Below, one piece after another: positions 49,201-60,680 of a stretch of DNA of 64,000 nucleotides. The DNA is from Bactericera cockerelli. Taxonomy: Eukaryota > Arthropoda > Insecta > Hemiptera > Triozidae. The translations under genes were made by a program, and so were the position numbers. Under the pieces are notes generated by a model. It was not told the origin of the DNA. It was given only the letters and a program-made list of their open reading frames with translations, and ran no database searches. Numbering within the stretch: the first letter of the stretch is position 1; each line of letters begins with the position of its first letter. Location of the stretch: positions 28,050,605-28,114,604 of the forward strand of contig CM044959.1 of NCBI GenBank assembly GCA_024516035.1, read 5' to 3'.

Positions 49201-50652
49201 CACCGCGAAATCTGCAAAATTGAAAAATCATCTCCGTTACTATAGTACTTAGACACATGTATTACACATGTATTGATGTAGTTTGACCTAAAGATTACAA
49301 AAATGTAAAATAAATTTTCATAGCTCTTGTTGTTTTTCCGTGAGACTCGAAAAACCATATTTCACCGCGAAATCTGCAAAATTGAAAAATCATCTCCGTT
49401 GCTATAGTACCTAGACACATGTATTGCACAGGTATGGATGAAGTTTGACCTACAGATTACAAAAATGTAATATAAATTTTCCTAGCTCTTGTCGTTTTTC
49501 CGTGAGACCCGAAAATCCATATTTCACCGCGAAATCTGCAAAATTGAAAATTCATCTTTGTTGCTATAGTACTTAGACACATGTATTGCAAATGCATGGA
49601 TGTTGTTTGACCTACAGATTACAAAAATGTAAAATAAATTTTCCTTTGTCTTGTCGTTTTTTCCGTGAGACTCGAAAAACCATATTTCACCGCGAAATCT
49701 GCAAAATTGAAAAAATATCTCCATTGCTATAGTTCTTAGACACATGTATGGATGTAGTTTGACCTACAGATTACAAAAATGTAAAATAAATTTTCCTTTG
49801 TCTTGTCGTTTTTCCGTGAGACTTGAAAAACCATATTTCACCGCGAAATCTGCAAAATTGAAAAATCATCTCCATTGCTATAGTTCTTAGACACATGTAT
49901 GGATGTAGTTTGACCTACAAATTACAAAAATGTAAAATAAATTTTCCTAGCTTTTGTCGTTTTTCCGTGAGACCCGAAAATCCATATTTCACCGCGAAAT
50001 CTGCGAAATTGAAAAATCATCTCCGTTGATATAGTACTTAGGCACATGTATTGCACATGTATGGATGTAGTTTGACCTACAGATTACAAAAATGTAAAAT
50101 AAATTTTCCTAGCACTTGTCGTTTTTCGTACCCGGAGAACGAAAAACCATATTTCACCGCGAAATCTGCAAAATTGAAAAATCATCTCCGTTGCTATAGT
50201 ACTTAGACACATGTATTGCACATGTATGGATGTAGTTTGACCTACAGATTACAAAAATGTAAAATAAATTTTCCTGGCTTCGGTCGTTTTTTCCGTGAGA
50301 CCCGAAAAACCATATTTCACCGCGAAATCTGCAAAATTGAAAAATCATCTCCGTTGCTATAGTACTTAGGCACATGTATTGCACATGTATGGATGTAGTT
50401 TGACCTACAGATTACAAAAATGTAAAATAAATTTTCCTAGCTTCGGTCGTTTTTCCGTGAGACCCGAAAAACCATATTTCACCGCGAAATCTGCAAAATT
50501 GAAAAATCATCTCCGTTGCTATAATACTTAGGCACATGTATTGCACATGTATAGATGTAGTTTGACCTACAGATTACAAAAATGTAAAATAAATTTTCCT
50601 AGCTTCGGTCGTTTTTTCCGTGAGACCCGAAAAACCATATTTCACCGCGAAA

Positions 50653-50655
<3 letters not shown>
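46300..50655. repeat. satellite array, unit about 162 bp (left block)
   Basis: About 27 units. Each has TTTCACCGCGAAATCTGCAA, CTATAGTACTTAGACACATG, GTAGTTTGACCTACAGATTA and TTTTTCCGTGAGACCCGAAA. Measured spacings are 151, 162 and 162 bp; the short variant lacks a TTGCACATG-type piece. Because 162 is divisible by 3, long open frames run across units and look like repeated small proteins, but they have no codon signature of a gene. Confidence 0.95.
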
Positions 50656-50690
<35 letters not shown>

Positions 50691-50766
50691 ATCTACATCC
50701 ATTTAGTTTATCCTTTCGGCTCAAAATAAATGGACAATGACTGATGTTAGGGTAGGTCTGTTATAG

Positions 50767-53640
50767 TCAGTGGTCAGTATGGTTTATAGGTAATTGGAGT
50801 TGGGGTCTGTTATTTGGTTCTATATTATTGTAAAGTTCCATTGAACGGATTATTGGAGATTTATATAGATAGATTTCTTTTTTGTTGGGGAGTGAAAAGA
50901 AAATATTTGGATTTTGTCTTAGTCGAGTGTCTGGTTGTTTTATTTTAAGTTGGTCCATTATATATGGACAGTGTATCTGCCCACTATCAATATTTACAAG
51001 TAATTTTATTTGTTGGTCTTGTCTTCTTTCAGATAATTTTTTGAGGCATGCATGTTCGGTCAGTAGGCTATATTCGATGTAGTTTGGGTAGAGAGGGTAA
51101 ATTCCATTCAGCTTGAAAAATAGGAATCTGAGGAAGTGACCCTGTATTTTTTCTACTTCTTTAGATCCTATTTTGGTAGATGGAGACCACAAAGTACATC
51201 CATACTCTAAATTCGACCTAACAAGGGATTGGTATAATAGTTGTATGGCATCTGGGTCTTTCATTGGTTTAGAGTATCTAAATATCATTCCTAGTTTTTT
51301 GTAGGCTTTTTGAGTGATTTCTTGACGGTGGATATCGAAGTTTAAATTACTTTGGAATATAATACCTAGGTCTTTGTATTTGTCTACGGATTTGATGGGT
51401 ACATTATTTACTGTGTATATGTAGGGGAACAGTTGAGCTTTCTTATTTGTGTAGATCATACTGAGACATTTATCGGGGTGAAATTTTAGACCTATGATTG
51501 ACAACCAATTAGTGATTGAATCTATGTCTTTTTGTAAAGCTCTGCAGTCTTCTTGGCTTTGAATTATTTTAAAGATTTTTAAATCATCTGCGTAAAGGAG
51601 GATTTGGGAATTTTTTACGTATTGTTGAATATCATTATATGTTAATATGAATAGTAAACTGCTCAGCTTTGAGCCTTGGCCTACGCCAGATGTGGGGTAA
51701 ATTGGCTCTGATTCATTCCCAAGATACCTAACCTTAATTTTTCTGTTTTGGAGGTAGCTAGCAAAGAATTCAATTAATTTTTTGGACATTCCTATTCGAT
51801 GTAGATTTGTTAGGATGGCGTCATGTGAGAGTTGGTCGAAACATTTAAAGATATCTGTGTATACGGTGTGTACTTCATGTTTGTCCGCGATAGCCCTAGC
51901 CGTGTAATCAGTGAATTCAATGAGGTTGGTTATCGTTGATTTCTTGTTGACAAAACCGTGTTGTTGGTGGGATATGTGATTGAATATGAGGGGTGAGATT
52001 TTGGTATATATTACGCTTTCCATGATTTTGGCAATAGAGTTAAGGTTTGATATTGGACGGTGATTTGTAATATCTTGGCTGTTGGATTTTTTAGGTATCG
52101 GGGAAACGATGGATTTCTTTAAGGTAGTGGGGAATTTTCCTAGTTCAAGGGATGCATTGATTATTTTTGCTATAGGATTTCTTATGTGATCTATGAGTTC
52201 GTAAAAGATGATGGGGGAATTCCATCTGGACCTGGAGGTTTATTTTTCGGTAACTGAGCAATCTCATAACCTACGTCATTTTCGGTGATAGCTTCAATAA
52301 AGAATTCATCGTAGCCGGGCAATCTTTCACATATATTTGGGAGGTAGGAGGATCTTTGTTGGTTATAGGATTTACGGAAATGTTCTGCAAAACATAACAC
52401 AATTCTTTCCGGGTCTGTGATTGGTGTGCCTTCATATATTAAAGTTTTTAATGGTGGATCTCTTTTTTTATCTTTGGTGAAGTTCCAAAAAGGCTTGGAG
52501 TTGCCCTTTTTTATCTCATCTGAGACTTTACCGATATATATTTCGTAATCAGTCTTAATTTGTTTTTTGCACGATTTTCGAAGTTCACAATAATCTGATT
52601 CTTGTTTTCTCGATTTATATTTTATTTTTCTTAGCCTCTCTTTGCGTTTGTACATACATTGGCAGGTTTTACTCCACCATGAGGGAAATTTATTTTCTCG
52701 TGATTTGTTTTTATAAATAGGTATACTGAGCGAGAAAACTGTATTTAATTTTGTGTAGAGAAGGTTTAGCTTTTCATCGGGGTCTGATACCTTGTCTAAT
52801 TCATCCCAATCTATGTGGCTACATTCGGCTCTTAATTTATCAAAATTTGCGTTTTTAAAAAAGTATTGTGTTGATATGTTCTCATTGGTCAATTTCTTAT
52901 AGGGATCATTTTCTTTTATGAGATTGATATTTATTATAAGTGGAGGGTGGTGATCATCAATGTTCACTAAGCCATGTGCTTTTTCAATGTCTAATTTTAA
53001 AAAAAATTTTCTTGTTATTTTATCTTTTTGAAGGTTACTTAAAAACAAATCAAGAGTTTTTCCATTTTCGTTTGCTATGGTGTTGTGGGAATCGAGATTG
53101 AAAAAGTTGATAATTTTTTTTAAGTGATACATGCGATAAGAGCATGTCTCATTATTCAAATTTACTTCCGAGATATTGAAGTCACCTAAAATAATTAAAT
53201 TATTTTCTATCACTTCTTCTAGGTCACATATTTTCTTGGACAAGTTCTCTACTGTATCCGGTTTTACTGGGGGAGGTAGATAACACAGAGCTATGAAAGT
53301 CTGCTGTCCGTATAGGTCACATTTAACCCAAAGGGTCTCTGTGGTTTCACTACATTCATTCCATGACTCTTTGGCTACCACTGTTATTGTTTTCTTTATT
53401 GCGAGGATGAGTCCTCCTCCGCGTGTTTTCCCTGTACATTCAAAGGATCTATCTTGTCTAAATATATCATATCGTGAGTCAAATAGCTCTCTAGAATGAA
53501 CGTCGGGAGAAAGCCAAGATTCTACTATCGCTATTACATCGTAATCCTCAGCCAAGACACTTAAAAAGAAATTATTTGTTTTTCCTTTGAGCCCCCTTGT
53601 GTTCTGGTAAAATATTCTGATAGTTTTTCTTTGTGAGGAA
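50767..53640 (-). pseudogene. LINE ORF2, endonuclease and reverse transcriptase, one frameshift
   Basis: The frame opens before 53640 with TIRIFYQNTRGLKGKTNNFF and covers VIAIVESWLSPDV, TRGGGLILAIKK, LIILGDFNISEVN and DDHHPPLIININL (APE endonuclease). It then enters the RT start (LPKNKPPGPDGIP) before breaking near 52215. Past a C5 run the next frame continues with FYELIDHIRNPIAKIINASL, PIPKKSNSQDITNHRPISN, HGFVNKKSTITNLIEF, GVGQGSKLSSLLFILTYND and LLYADDLKIF, down to the stop at 50767. One base is missing or extra. It may be true decay or a homopolymer error. The GVGQGSKL and YADD motifs place it with CR1/L2-like RTs. Confidence 0.85.
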
Positions 53641-53724
53641 ATATTTAAAATTGGCTTTTCAATCGTTTTTGGACATTTTTCATTTGAGTTAATCTTGGTT
53701 TTATTTATACAAGGGTAGTTAGTA

Positions 53725-54753
53725 TCAGGGGAGTTTTCTGTATTGGTGTGTGAGTAGACCTGGATTGGGTAATGGTTGTATTTTGGTGTAATTTTCTTGT
53801 TTGATATGTTGGGTATGGAGGGGAAGTCTCATCCCGCGATGCATTACGTTCTGAGGAGGAGGGATAAGGTTGGGATTGTTGATGAAATTTGAACCGAAGG
53901 TTCTAATAGTATGATAAGGAGAGAGTGGTTTGGTGCTATGATGAGCTAGTAAAGGTGGGAATGTCTGAGTTGAGGAGAGATTTGGGTAAGTATCGAATGA
54001 CTTAATTTGATCTGCAAGAGTTTGCTGGTAGGGTGGTCTTGCGCCACGTTCATAACGAAAGTTAAGTTGAGGTAAGATGCGATGGTCTGTATAGTGATCA
54101 TGTGTCGGTATTAGAGGTTTGCTCTGAGTATTATTTGTATTGATAAACGTTCTAGCTCTATTTGTAGAAAGTGACATTGGAACATGTCTATAGTTATATC
54201 TATTGTAGCTGTTGGGTTTACCTACTAGTGCTGATTCTGCTGTACGAGTTTGTAAGTTCAAGTTATTGTATACTTTGTCAAACAGTTTGTTTATTATTCG
54301 GTAACAAAGCGTAGATTTGCCCTTTAAGTTCAGATGGACGGCGTCATTCGAATAATGTTTCATTTGTAGACAATTAAATGGGTCCAACCAAGTAAAATTG
54401 TTAAATTTGTTGATGTAATGTTTAATTTTTACGTTAACATTGACGATGTGAGAATTAATTTTATTGATGTCATACCGTGGGGGGATTAATATAACAAGAA
54501 CTTGGTGATCTTTACATTTGCCATGAAGAATATCAAGAGACTTTTGTATATCTTCAAATTTTGTTTGAAAAATATCATTAGTTCCTGCCATTATGCAGAT
54601 TTGAGTTTCCTCTGTTAATTTATTCGGTTTAAGGATTTGTACTATTTCTTTTAAAGTTTTGCCTGGGTAAGATATGCAAGTGGTTTTACTAAGTGGAGCA
54701 TTAAATTTCTTTAAAATATCTCTAAGTTCCCTGCAGTGACTATCACCTATCAT
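53725..54753 (-). CDS. LINE ORF1 with SGNH-hydrolase (esterase) domain
   Basis: These 342 residues start MIGDSHCREL. The serine block GDS (S5), the block III-like AGTNDIF (G57, N59) and the block V-like NDAVHLN (D137, H140) are at SGNH-hydrolase spacing, so the Ser-Asp-His triad can be intact. Residues after about 165 are Asn/Pro/Tyr-rich without a known domain. Esterase domains in ORF1 are known from CR1 and related LINEs, where lipid or membrane contact is suspected but the role is unsettled. Upstream, another frame (54969 to about 54778) is open and reads SEHMEKTIINTQDPAETSN. A one-base shift near the C4A5 run at about 54778 separates it from MIGDS, so the true ORF1 was longer. Confidence 0.82.
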   Translation of the reverse strand: MIGDSHCRELRDILKKFNAPLSKTTCISYPGKTLKEIVQILKPNKLTEETQICIMAGTNDIFQTKFEDIQKSLDILHGKCKDHQVLVILIPPRYDINKINSHIVNVNVKIKHYINKFNNFTWLDPFNCLQMKHYSNDAVHLNLKGKSTLCYRIINKLFDKVYNNLNLQTRTAESALVGKPNSYNRYNYRHVPMSLSTNRARTFINTNNTQSKPLIPTHDHYTDHRILPQLNFRYERGARPPYQQTLADQIKSFDTYPNLSSTQTFPPLLAHHSTKPLSPYHTIRTFGSNFINNPNLIPPPQNVMHRGMRLPLHTQHIKQENYTKIQPLPNPGLLTHQYRKLP

Positions 54754-54969
54754 AAATATATTTCTATTGACATTTTTGGGGTACTTATATTAGCAGTTGG
54801 TGTTTGGTTGATATTCTGGTTGGATGTTTCTGCAGGATCCTGAGTATTGATGATGGTTTTCTCCATGTGTTCTGATAATTCATGATCCTGGGTGTTGAGA
54901 ATAGAAGACAGGTTGAGATCTTGAGGTGGTGACTGGTGGGCGGGGCGGGGGAAGGCAGGGGTGGAGAAA

Positions 54970-57360
54970 AAATCTGCAAAATTGAAAAATCATCTCCGTT
55001 GCTATAGTACTTAGACACATGTATTGCACATGTATGGATGTAGTTTGACCTACAGATTACAAAAATGTAAAATAAATTTTCCTAGCACTTGTCGTTTTTT
55101 CCGTGAGACCCGAAAAACCATATTTCACCGCGAAATCTGCAAAATTGAAAAATCATCTCCGTTGCTATAGTACTTAGACACATGTATTGCACATGTATGG
55201 ATGTAGTTTGACCTACAGATTACAAAAATGTAAAATAAATTTTCCTAGCTTCGGTCGTTTTTCCGTGAGACCCGAAAAACCATATTTCACCGCGAAATCT
55301 GCAAAATTGAAAAATCATCTCCGTTGCTATAGTACTTAGACACATGTATTGCACATGTATGGATGTAGTTTGACCTACAGATTACAAAAATGTAAAATAA
55401 ATTTTCCTAGCTTCGTCGTTTTTCCGTGAGACCCGAAAAACCATATTTCACCGCGAATTAAATTGAAAAATCATTCCGTTGCTAAGTACTTATGAAATGT
55501 TGGCACCATGTAATGATGTAGTTTGACCTACATGATTCAAAGTAAAATTAATTTTTACTTGTCGTTTTTCCGTAACCAAAACTATTTCCCAATTCAAAAT
55601 TGAAATCATTCCGTCTATAGTACTTAGACACATTAATGCACAGTAGATGTATTTGACTAAGATTAAAAAATGTAAAATAATTTTATTGTGTTTCCGTGGA
55701 CGAAAAACACATATTTCACGCGAAACTCAAAATTGAAAATCTCTCTTTTGTATTAAAAACATGTATTGCACATTATGGATTAGTTTCCTCGTTAAAATTA
55801 ATAATTTTTAGTTGTCTTTTTTCCTGGACAAAAACCATATTTACAGGGAAATTAAAATTTAAAAATCATTCCTTGCTATATACTTAAAATTTATTGACAT
55901 GTATATGAGTTTTGAACTACAGATTACAAAAGTAAAATAATTTTTCCTGCTTCGGTCGTTTTTCCGTGAGACCGAAACCAATTTCACGGAAATCTGCAAA
56001 ATTGAAAAATATCTCCGTTGCTATAGTACTTAGACACATTATGCACATGTATGGATGTAGTTTGACCTACAGATTACAAAAATGTAAATAAATTTTCCTA
56101 GCACTTGTCGTTTTTCCGTGAGACCCGAAAAACCATATTTCACCGCGAAATCTGCAAAATTGAAAAATATCTCCGTTGCTATAGTACTTAGACACATGTA
56201 TTGCACATGTATGGATGTAGTTTGACCTACAGATTACAAAAATGTAAAATAAATTTTCCTAGCTTCGGTCGTTTTTCCGTGAGACCCGAAAAACCATATT
56301 TCACCGCGAAATCTGCAAAATTGAAAAATCATCTCCGTTGCTATAGTACTTAGACACATGTATTGCACATGTATGGATGTAGTTTGACCTACAGATTACA
56401 AAAATGTAAAATAAATTTTCCTAGCTTCGTCGTTTTTCCGTGAGACCCGAAAAACCATATTTCACCGCGAAATCTGCAAAATTGAAAAATCATCTCCGTT
56501 GCTATAGTACTTAGACACATGTTTGCACATGTATGGATGTAGTTTGACCTACAGATTACAAAAATGTAAAATAAATTTTCTAGCTTCGGTCGTTTTTCCG
56601 TGAGACCCGAAAAACCATATTTCACCGCGAAATCTGCAAAATTGAAAAATCATCTCCGTTGCTATAGTACTTAGCACATGTATTGCACATGTATGGATGT
56701 AGTTTGACCTACAGATTACAAAAATGTAAAATAAATTTTCCTAGCTTCGGTCGTTTTTCCGTGAGACCCGAAAAAAAATATTTCACCGCGAAATCTGCAA
56801 AATTGAAAAATCATCTCCGTTTGCTATAGTACTTAGACAATGTATTGACATTTTAGAGTGTTTGACCTACAGTTACAAAAATGTAAATAAATTTTCTAGC
56901 CTTGTCGTTTTTCGTGAGACGAAAAATATTCACGCGAAATCTGCAAAATGAAAATCATCCCGTTGTATAATTAGAATGTATTGCACTTAGATGTTACAAA
57001 TTAAAAAATTTAATAATTTTCTGTTGTCGTTTTTCCGTGAGACCCGAAAAACCATATTTCACCGAAATCTGCAAATTGAAAAATCATTCCGTTGCTATAG
57101 TACTTAGACACATGTATTGCAATGTTGGATGTAGTTTGACTACAGATTACAAAAATAAAATAAATTTTCCTAGCTTCGTCGTTTTCCGTGAGACCCGAAA
57201 AACCATTCACCCGAATCGCAAAATTGAAAAATCTCACTGAAATATTGCCATGTATTGACATGATGATGTTATGAGTTACCAAATTAAAAATTCTATTGTA
57301 TTTTCTCGGACCCGAAAACCATATTTCACCCGAAATCTGCAAAATGAAAAATCTCCGTGC
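54970..57360. repeat. satellite array, right block
   Basis: Same unit as 46300-50655; units at 54970-55440 and 56000-56830 are very similar to each other. Between 55440 and 55930, and increasingly after 56830, single-base and short deletions accumulate. Confidence 0.92.
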
Positions 57361-58673
57361 ATATTAGACTTAGCAATTGAATTGAAAATTTCTTGCTAAG
57401 ATTAAATATTCTAGTGTTTTCTAAAAAAAAATTTTCCACTTATTTTCCGTAGAAACATATCAGATGAATGAATTCATTTAAAATTAACATTTTGCCAGAA
57501 AATATTTGACTCAAAAAAATCTTAATTTAGCGTTTTATTGACCAAAAAATTAACAAATCTGCTTGTCTTTCCGTGCAACTTAAATACACATTGATATTGA
57601 CCTCATTAAAGTAAAAATTATAGTTCGTGTTCGAAGAAAAATATTTCCGCGAATCTGAATGAAAACTTCCGGCATATCTAAAATATTGCATGATATTTAC
57701 AAGTAAAATGTATGATTTCCTAACATTTTCCGTGATCCAAAAGCATTTTCACCCGAATCGCAAAATTAAAATATCCTTGCAGACTTATACACATGTATTA
57801 TTTGATGTTACAAATAAAAAAATTCTAATTCTTTCGTGCAAACTTTCCAAAATTCCAAATTGAAAAATCATTCTTTATATTGACATGAGATGTATTTGAC
57901 TAGTTACAAATAAAAAATTTAATGTTTTCCGGAGACTGACTTTTCACACCGAAATCAAATTAACTTTCTCCTGGAAAAAAACAATTTCCTATGTACAAAT
58001 TGAAAAATCGTATTTGACTACAATTACAAAATGTAAAATAATTTCTAGCTTCGCGTTTTCCTGACGAAAAACCATTTTACCCGAACCAAAAAAATTATCC
58101 CTTGCATTTTGACAAACTTAGACACTGTATGAATATTTTACAAGATTAAAAATTAAATAAATTTTTGCTGTTTTGTTCCGTAAACCAATTAAAATCTCAA
58201 ATTATCTGCCGAAATACTTTGACAAAATTGCAATGATAGTTGTGAATACAAAAAGTAAAATATTTAGTTTGCCTCGTTGAAAACGAAAAAATCCTATTTC
58301 CGCGTATTTCTGAACTGAAAAATCATTCCTCATCGAAATTGAAATATTGATGTATTTTACAATTAAAAATGTATTTCCTAGTTGATAGTTTTACCTAAGA
58401 CAAAAATTCATTTTTCAACGAAACTTTCCAAATGCAATTAAAAATATTACTATTGAAATTTGAAATGTATGCATGTAGTAGTACTATTAAAAATGTAAAC
58501 TAAATTTCTATTTCGTTTTCCGTAACTTAAAACCAAATTGCAAAATGAAAATTAATTTCCGTTGTAGTAAAAATTAATCATTTAGAAATGTGAATTTGAA
58601 CTCAGATTACAAAATTAAAAAAATTTTTAGATCGGTTTTCCTGACTGAAACATATTCACGGAATTCAAAAATG
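57361..58673. repeat. satellite reduced to scraps next to the assembly gap
   Basis: Satellite words such as TTTTCCGT, CGAAAT, GTAAAATAA and TTAGACAC remain recognisable but lose bases at random everywhere. The pattern fits an unpolished long read rather than mutation, see the finding. Confidence 0.75.
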
Positions 58674-58773
58674 NNNNNNNNNNNNNNNNNNNNNNNNNNN
58701 NNNNNNNNNNNNNNNNNNNNNNNNNNNNNNNNNNNNNNNNNNNNNNNNNNNNNNNNNNNNNNNNNNNNNNNNN
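58674..58773. other. assembly gap of 100 N
   Basis: Exactly 100 unknown bases, the usual placeholder for a gap of unknown size. Confidence 0.99.
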
Positions 58774-58967
58774 CAGCTCGGGCCTATATATAACCTAACT
58801 ACCTGCCTTATCATGGAAAATTCCAAAAGGTTATCATGGAAAGTTCGAATTTGGAAGTTCTCGCATGGTAAAATGGCTCTATAATGATGACGTATAAGGA
58901 AAATTAAGTCTGAAACGGTAAGAGAAGGGGGGGTACTTCTCAAGGTGGGTCGAGCTGCAGCTCTGAC

Positions 58968-59120
58968 CTAAAATATATAAATTTGCAATGCAAGACCTTT
59001 TGATTCTATACTCCACATGATTAGGTTTATCTTTCAATGCTAAATAGACCTCGGAGCCTCCTATGAGGGACACTAAAACACCTGGATTTACAAATGCCAA
59101 AGAAATTAATTTGTAATCAC
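58968..59120 (-). CDS. possible single exon of an unrecognised gene
   Basis: A 153-nt open stretch with AG before 59120 and GT after 58968 would encode DYKLISLAFVNPGVLVSLIG followed by GSEVYLALKDKPNHVEYRIK and RSCIANLYILG. It has protein-like composition and no poly-residue runs, unlike the surrounding AT-rich DNA. I cannot name the family, and no partner exon was found in the window. It could be a fragment of a gene spread across the gap or of a degenerate element. Confidence 0.3.
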
Positions 59121-59271
59121 CTTATCAATTCTCGGCTTGTTGCAGGGGTCACCATGAGTATCTCTCCCGGAAATAAGACCATGTTTTTTACATTAGGTAT
59201 TTAAGAAAATGAAAAATATAAAATTATCATTTTTATATAATAAGGAAAACTTTAAAATCTCTAACTAATGA

Positions 59272-59482
59272 AAGGCAATGCCTTCAGTGTATACCTAGTA
59301 GAGTTAGGTAAAATACATAGAAGGCCATGCCTCAGGAATATAGTAGGGTTAGGGATAATACATAGAAGGCAATGCCTCGGGTTTATAGTAGGGTTATGTA
59401 AATGTATAGAAGGCCAGGCCTTGGGTTGATCATAGGGTTAGGAAAAATACATAGAAGGCCATGCCTCAGGTCTGTATCAATG
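59272..59482 (+). repeat. tandem repeat of about 48 bp, five units
   Basis: Units begin GAAGGC.ATGCCT and end TAGGGTTAGG.AAAATACATA, at roughly 59272, 59321, 59367, 59410 and 59457. Confidence 0.8.
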
Positions 59483-60009
59483 ATTCCTAGGTGTTTCGAT
59501 TATAATTATTATGCTAGGCCTAAACTATGTAGGTATAAAATTAGGTAAAAATGCAAGTGACGCGACGGGAGACAATTTGGTGTTGATAAAACCATGAGCG
59601 GGAGAGAACTCGGTGATGACGTCCCTTATCAATACCTCACGAAGTATGAGTGTACCCCGGACAATAATATTTAATAATTATTGTAACAGTGCAAATTTGG
59701 ATCTCGATCTCACTTTGGAACAACTTAAACAAAGATGTAGGGAGGGCCTGGATATAGGTCTTTAGTCTGTACGCAGTGTTCCTCAAACCTGAATTCATGT
59801 TGCATGTTGCACCTGTGTGGACCCAGCATTAGACTTTTTTGTTGTTGTTGTAATCTGTTAAAAATATTATTTTTGACAGTTAATATGCCTTAAAACAGAC
59901 GATAAAACTCACCTGACAGTGACAAATAGAAGATGATCACAGGGGGGAATAAAAACCTGCACATCTTATCGATCTTAATAATAAGAGATATAATTTTATC
60001 TATAATCTA

Positions 60010-60680
60010 TAAAAGATAACGAATGTCCCGTGATGGGTTTTTATCTTCTTAACGACTCAAGATAAAGACTGGAATTTTTGTATAAAGTTTTTAACCCAGA
60101 TTTTTTTTTTGTGGAATCGAAATTTCTACAGGATATCCAAAAGTAGTGAAATAAGCACCAATTTTCGATTTTTAAACTAAACTTCCAAATTTTAATTGAT
60201 ATTCGAAATTTATGCTAAAATCTACACACAATTATTGACCCCTGACTCGATACTTTGATCAAACGGATCTTTGATCAACCCCGCGGATTCATGTACTTTT
60301 TTCTTCGGAATAAATGTATCAAAACCCTAAGAATGACACCACCACAAATCAGTGTCGTTTTTCATGCTACATCATATGGTAGCACTGTTTTCTCCAAATT
60401 TTACACGCCCGGTTCTATAGCAAATGTTCGAGCCAGATTCTCGGAGGACAATAATGATTCGCTTGATCAAAGAAAAGATCCGTTCAATCCATGTTTCGAG
60501 TGAGGGGTTTAGTGTGTGCAGAATTTAATGTAAATTAATATCAATTATTGAAAAATATGAACTTCTATTGAAAAATCGAAAGTTAGTTTCACTAGTTTTG
60601 AAAATACAAAATATCAAGACTTCATCTTTAGTCGTTAAATAGATAAAATCTGTCACGGGACTTCTCATTTGCTCTGTATT
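60010..60680. mobile_element. imperfect long palindrome of about 650 bp
   Basis: TGTCCCGTGATGGGTTTTTA with TTAACGACTCAAGATAAAGA on the left pairs with inverted TAGTCGTTAAATAGATAAAA and GTCACGGGACTTCTC on the right. The inner part CGGATCTTTGATCA pairs with TTGATCAAAGAAAAGATCCG. The centre is near 60345. The open frame at its centre is just arm sequence. Confidence 0.75.

Larger units (their letters stand above)
50656..54969 (-). mobile_element. CR1/L2-like LINE with SGNH ORF1, inserted in the satellite
   Basis: The A tail appears as a T run (50656-50686). A 6-bp duplication AAATCT (50650-50655, 54970-54975) flanks the element. The 5' end is cut inside ORF1. ORF1 lies at 54753-53725, endonuclease at about 53650-52191 and reverse transcriptase at about 52215-50767. 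The satellite continues in register on both sides, so the LINE entered an existing array. Confidence 0.92.

Noticed and set aside
46590..50384. Series of similar small proteins containing FQFCRFRGEIWFFGSHGK on the - strand of the satellite
   Set aside because: They are the same satellite unit read in an open frame; the unit is about 162 bp, so frames continue across units. No start context, promoter or codon bias supports a gene family.
58590..58943. Open frames spanning the N block
   Set aside because: They are artefacts of translating unknown bases.
60255..60503. Small gene on the + strand
   Set aside because: The frame sits at the centre of a palindrome and is made of its two arms; no homologue is recognised.
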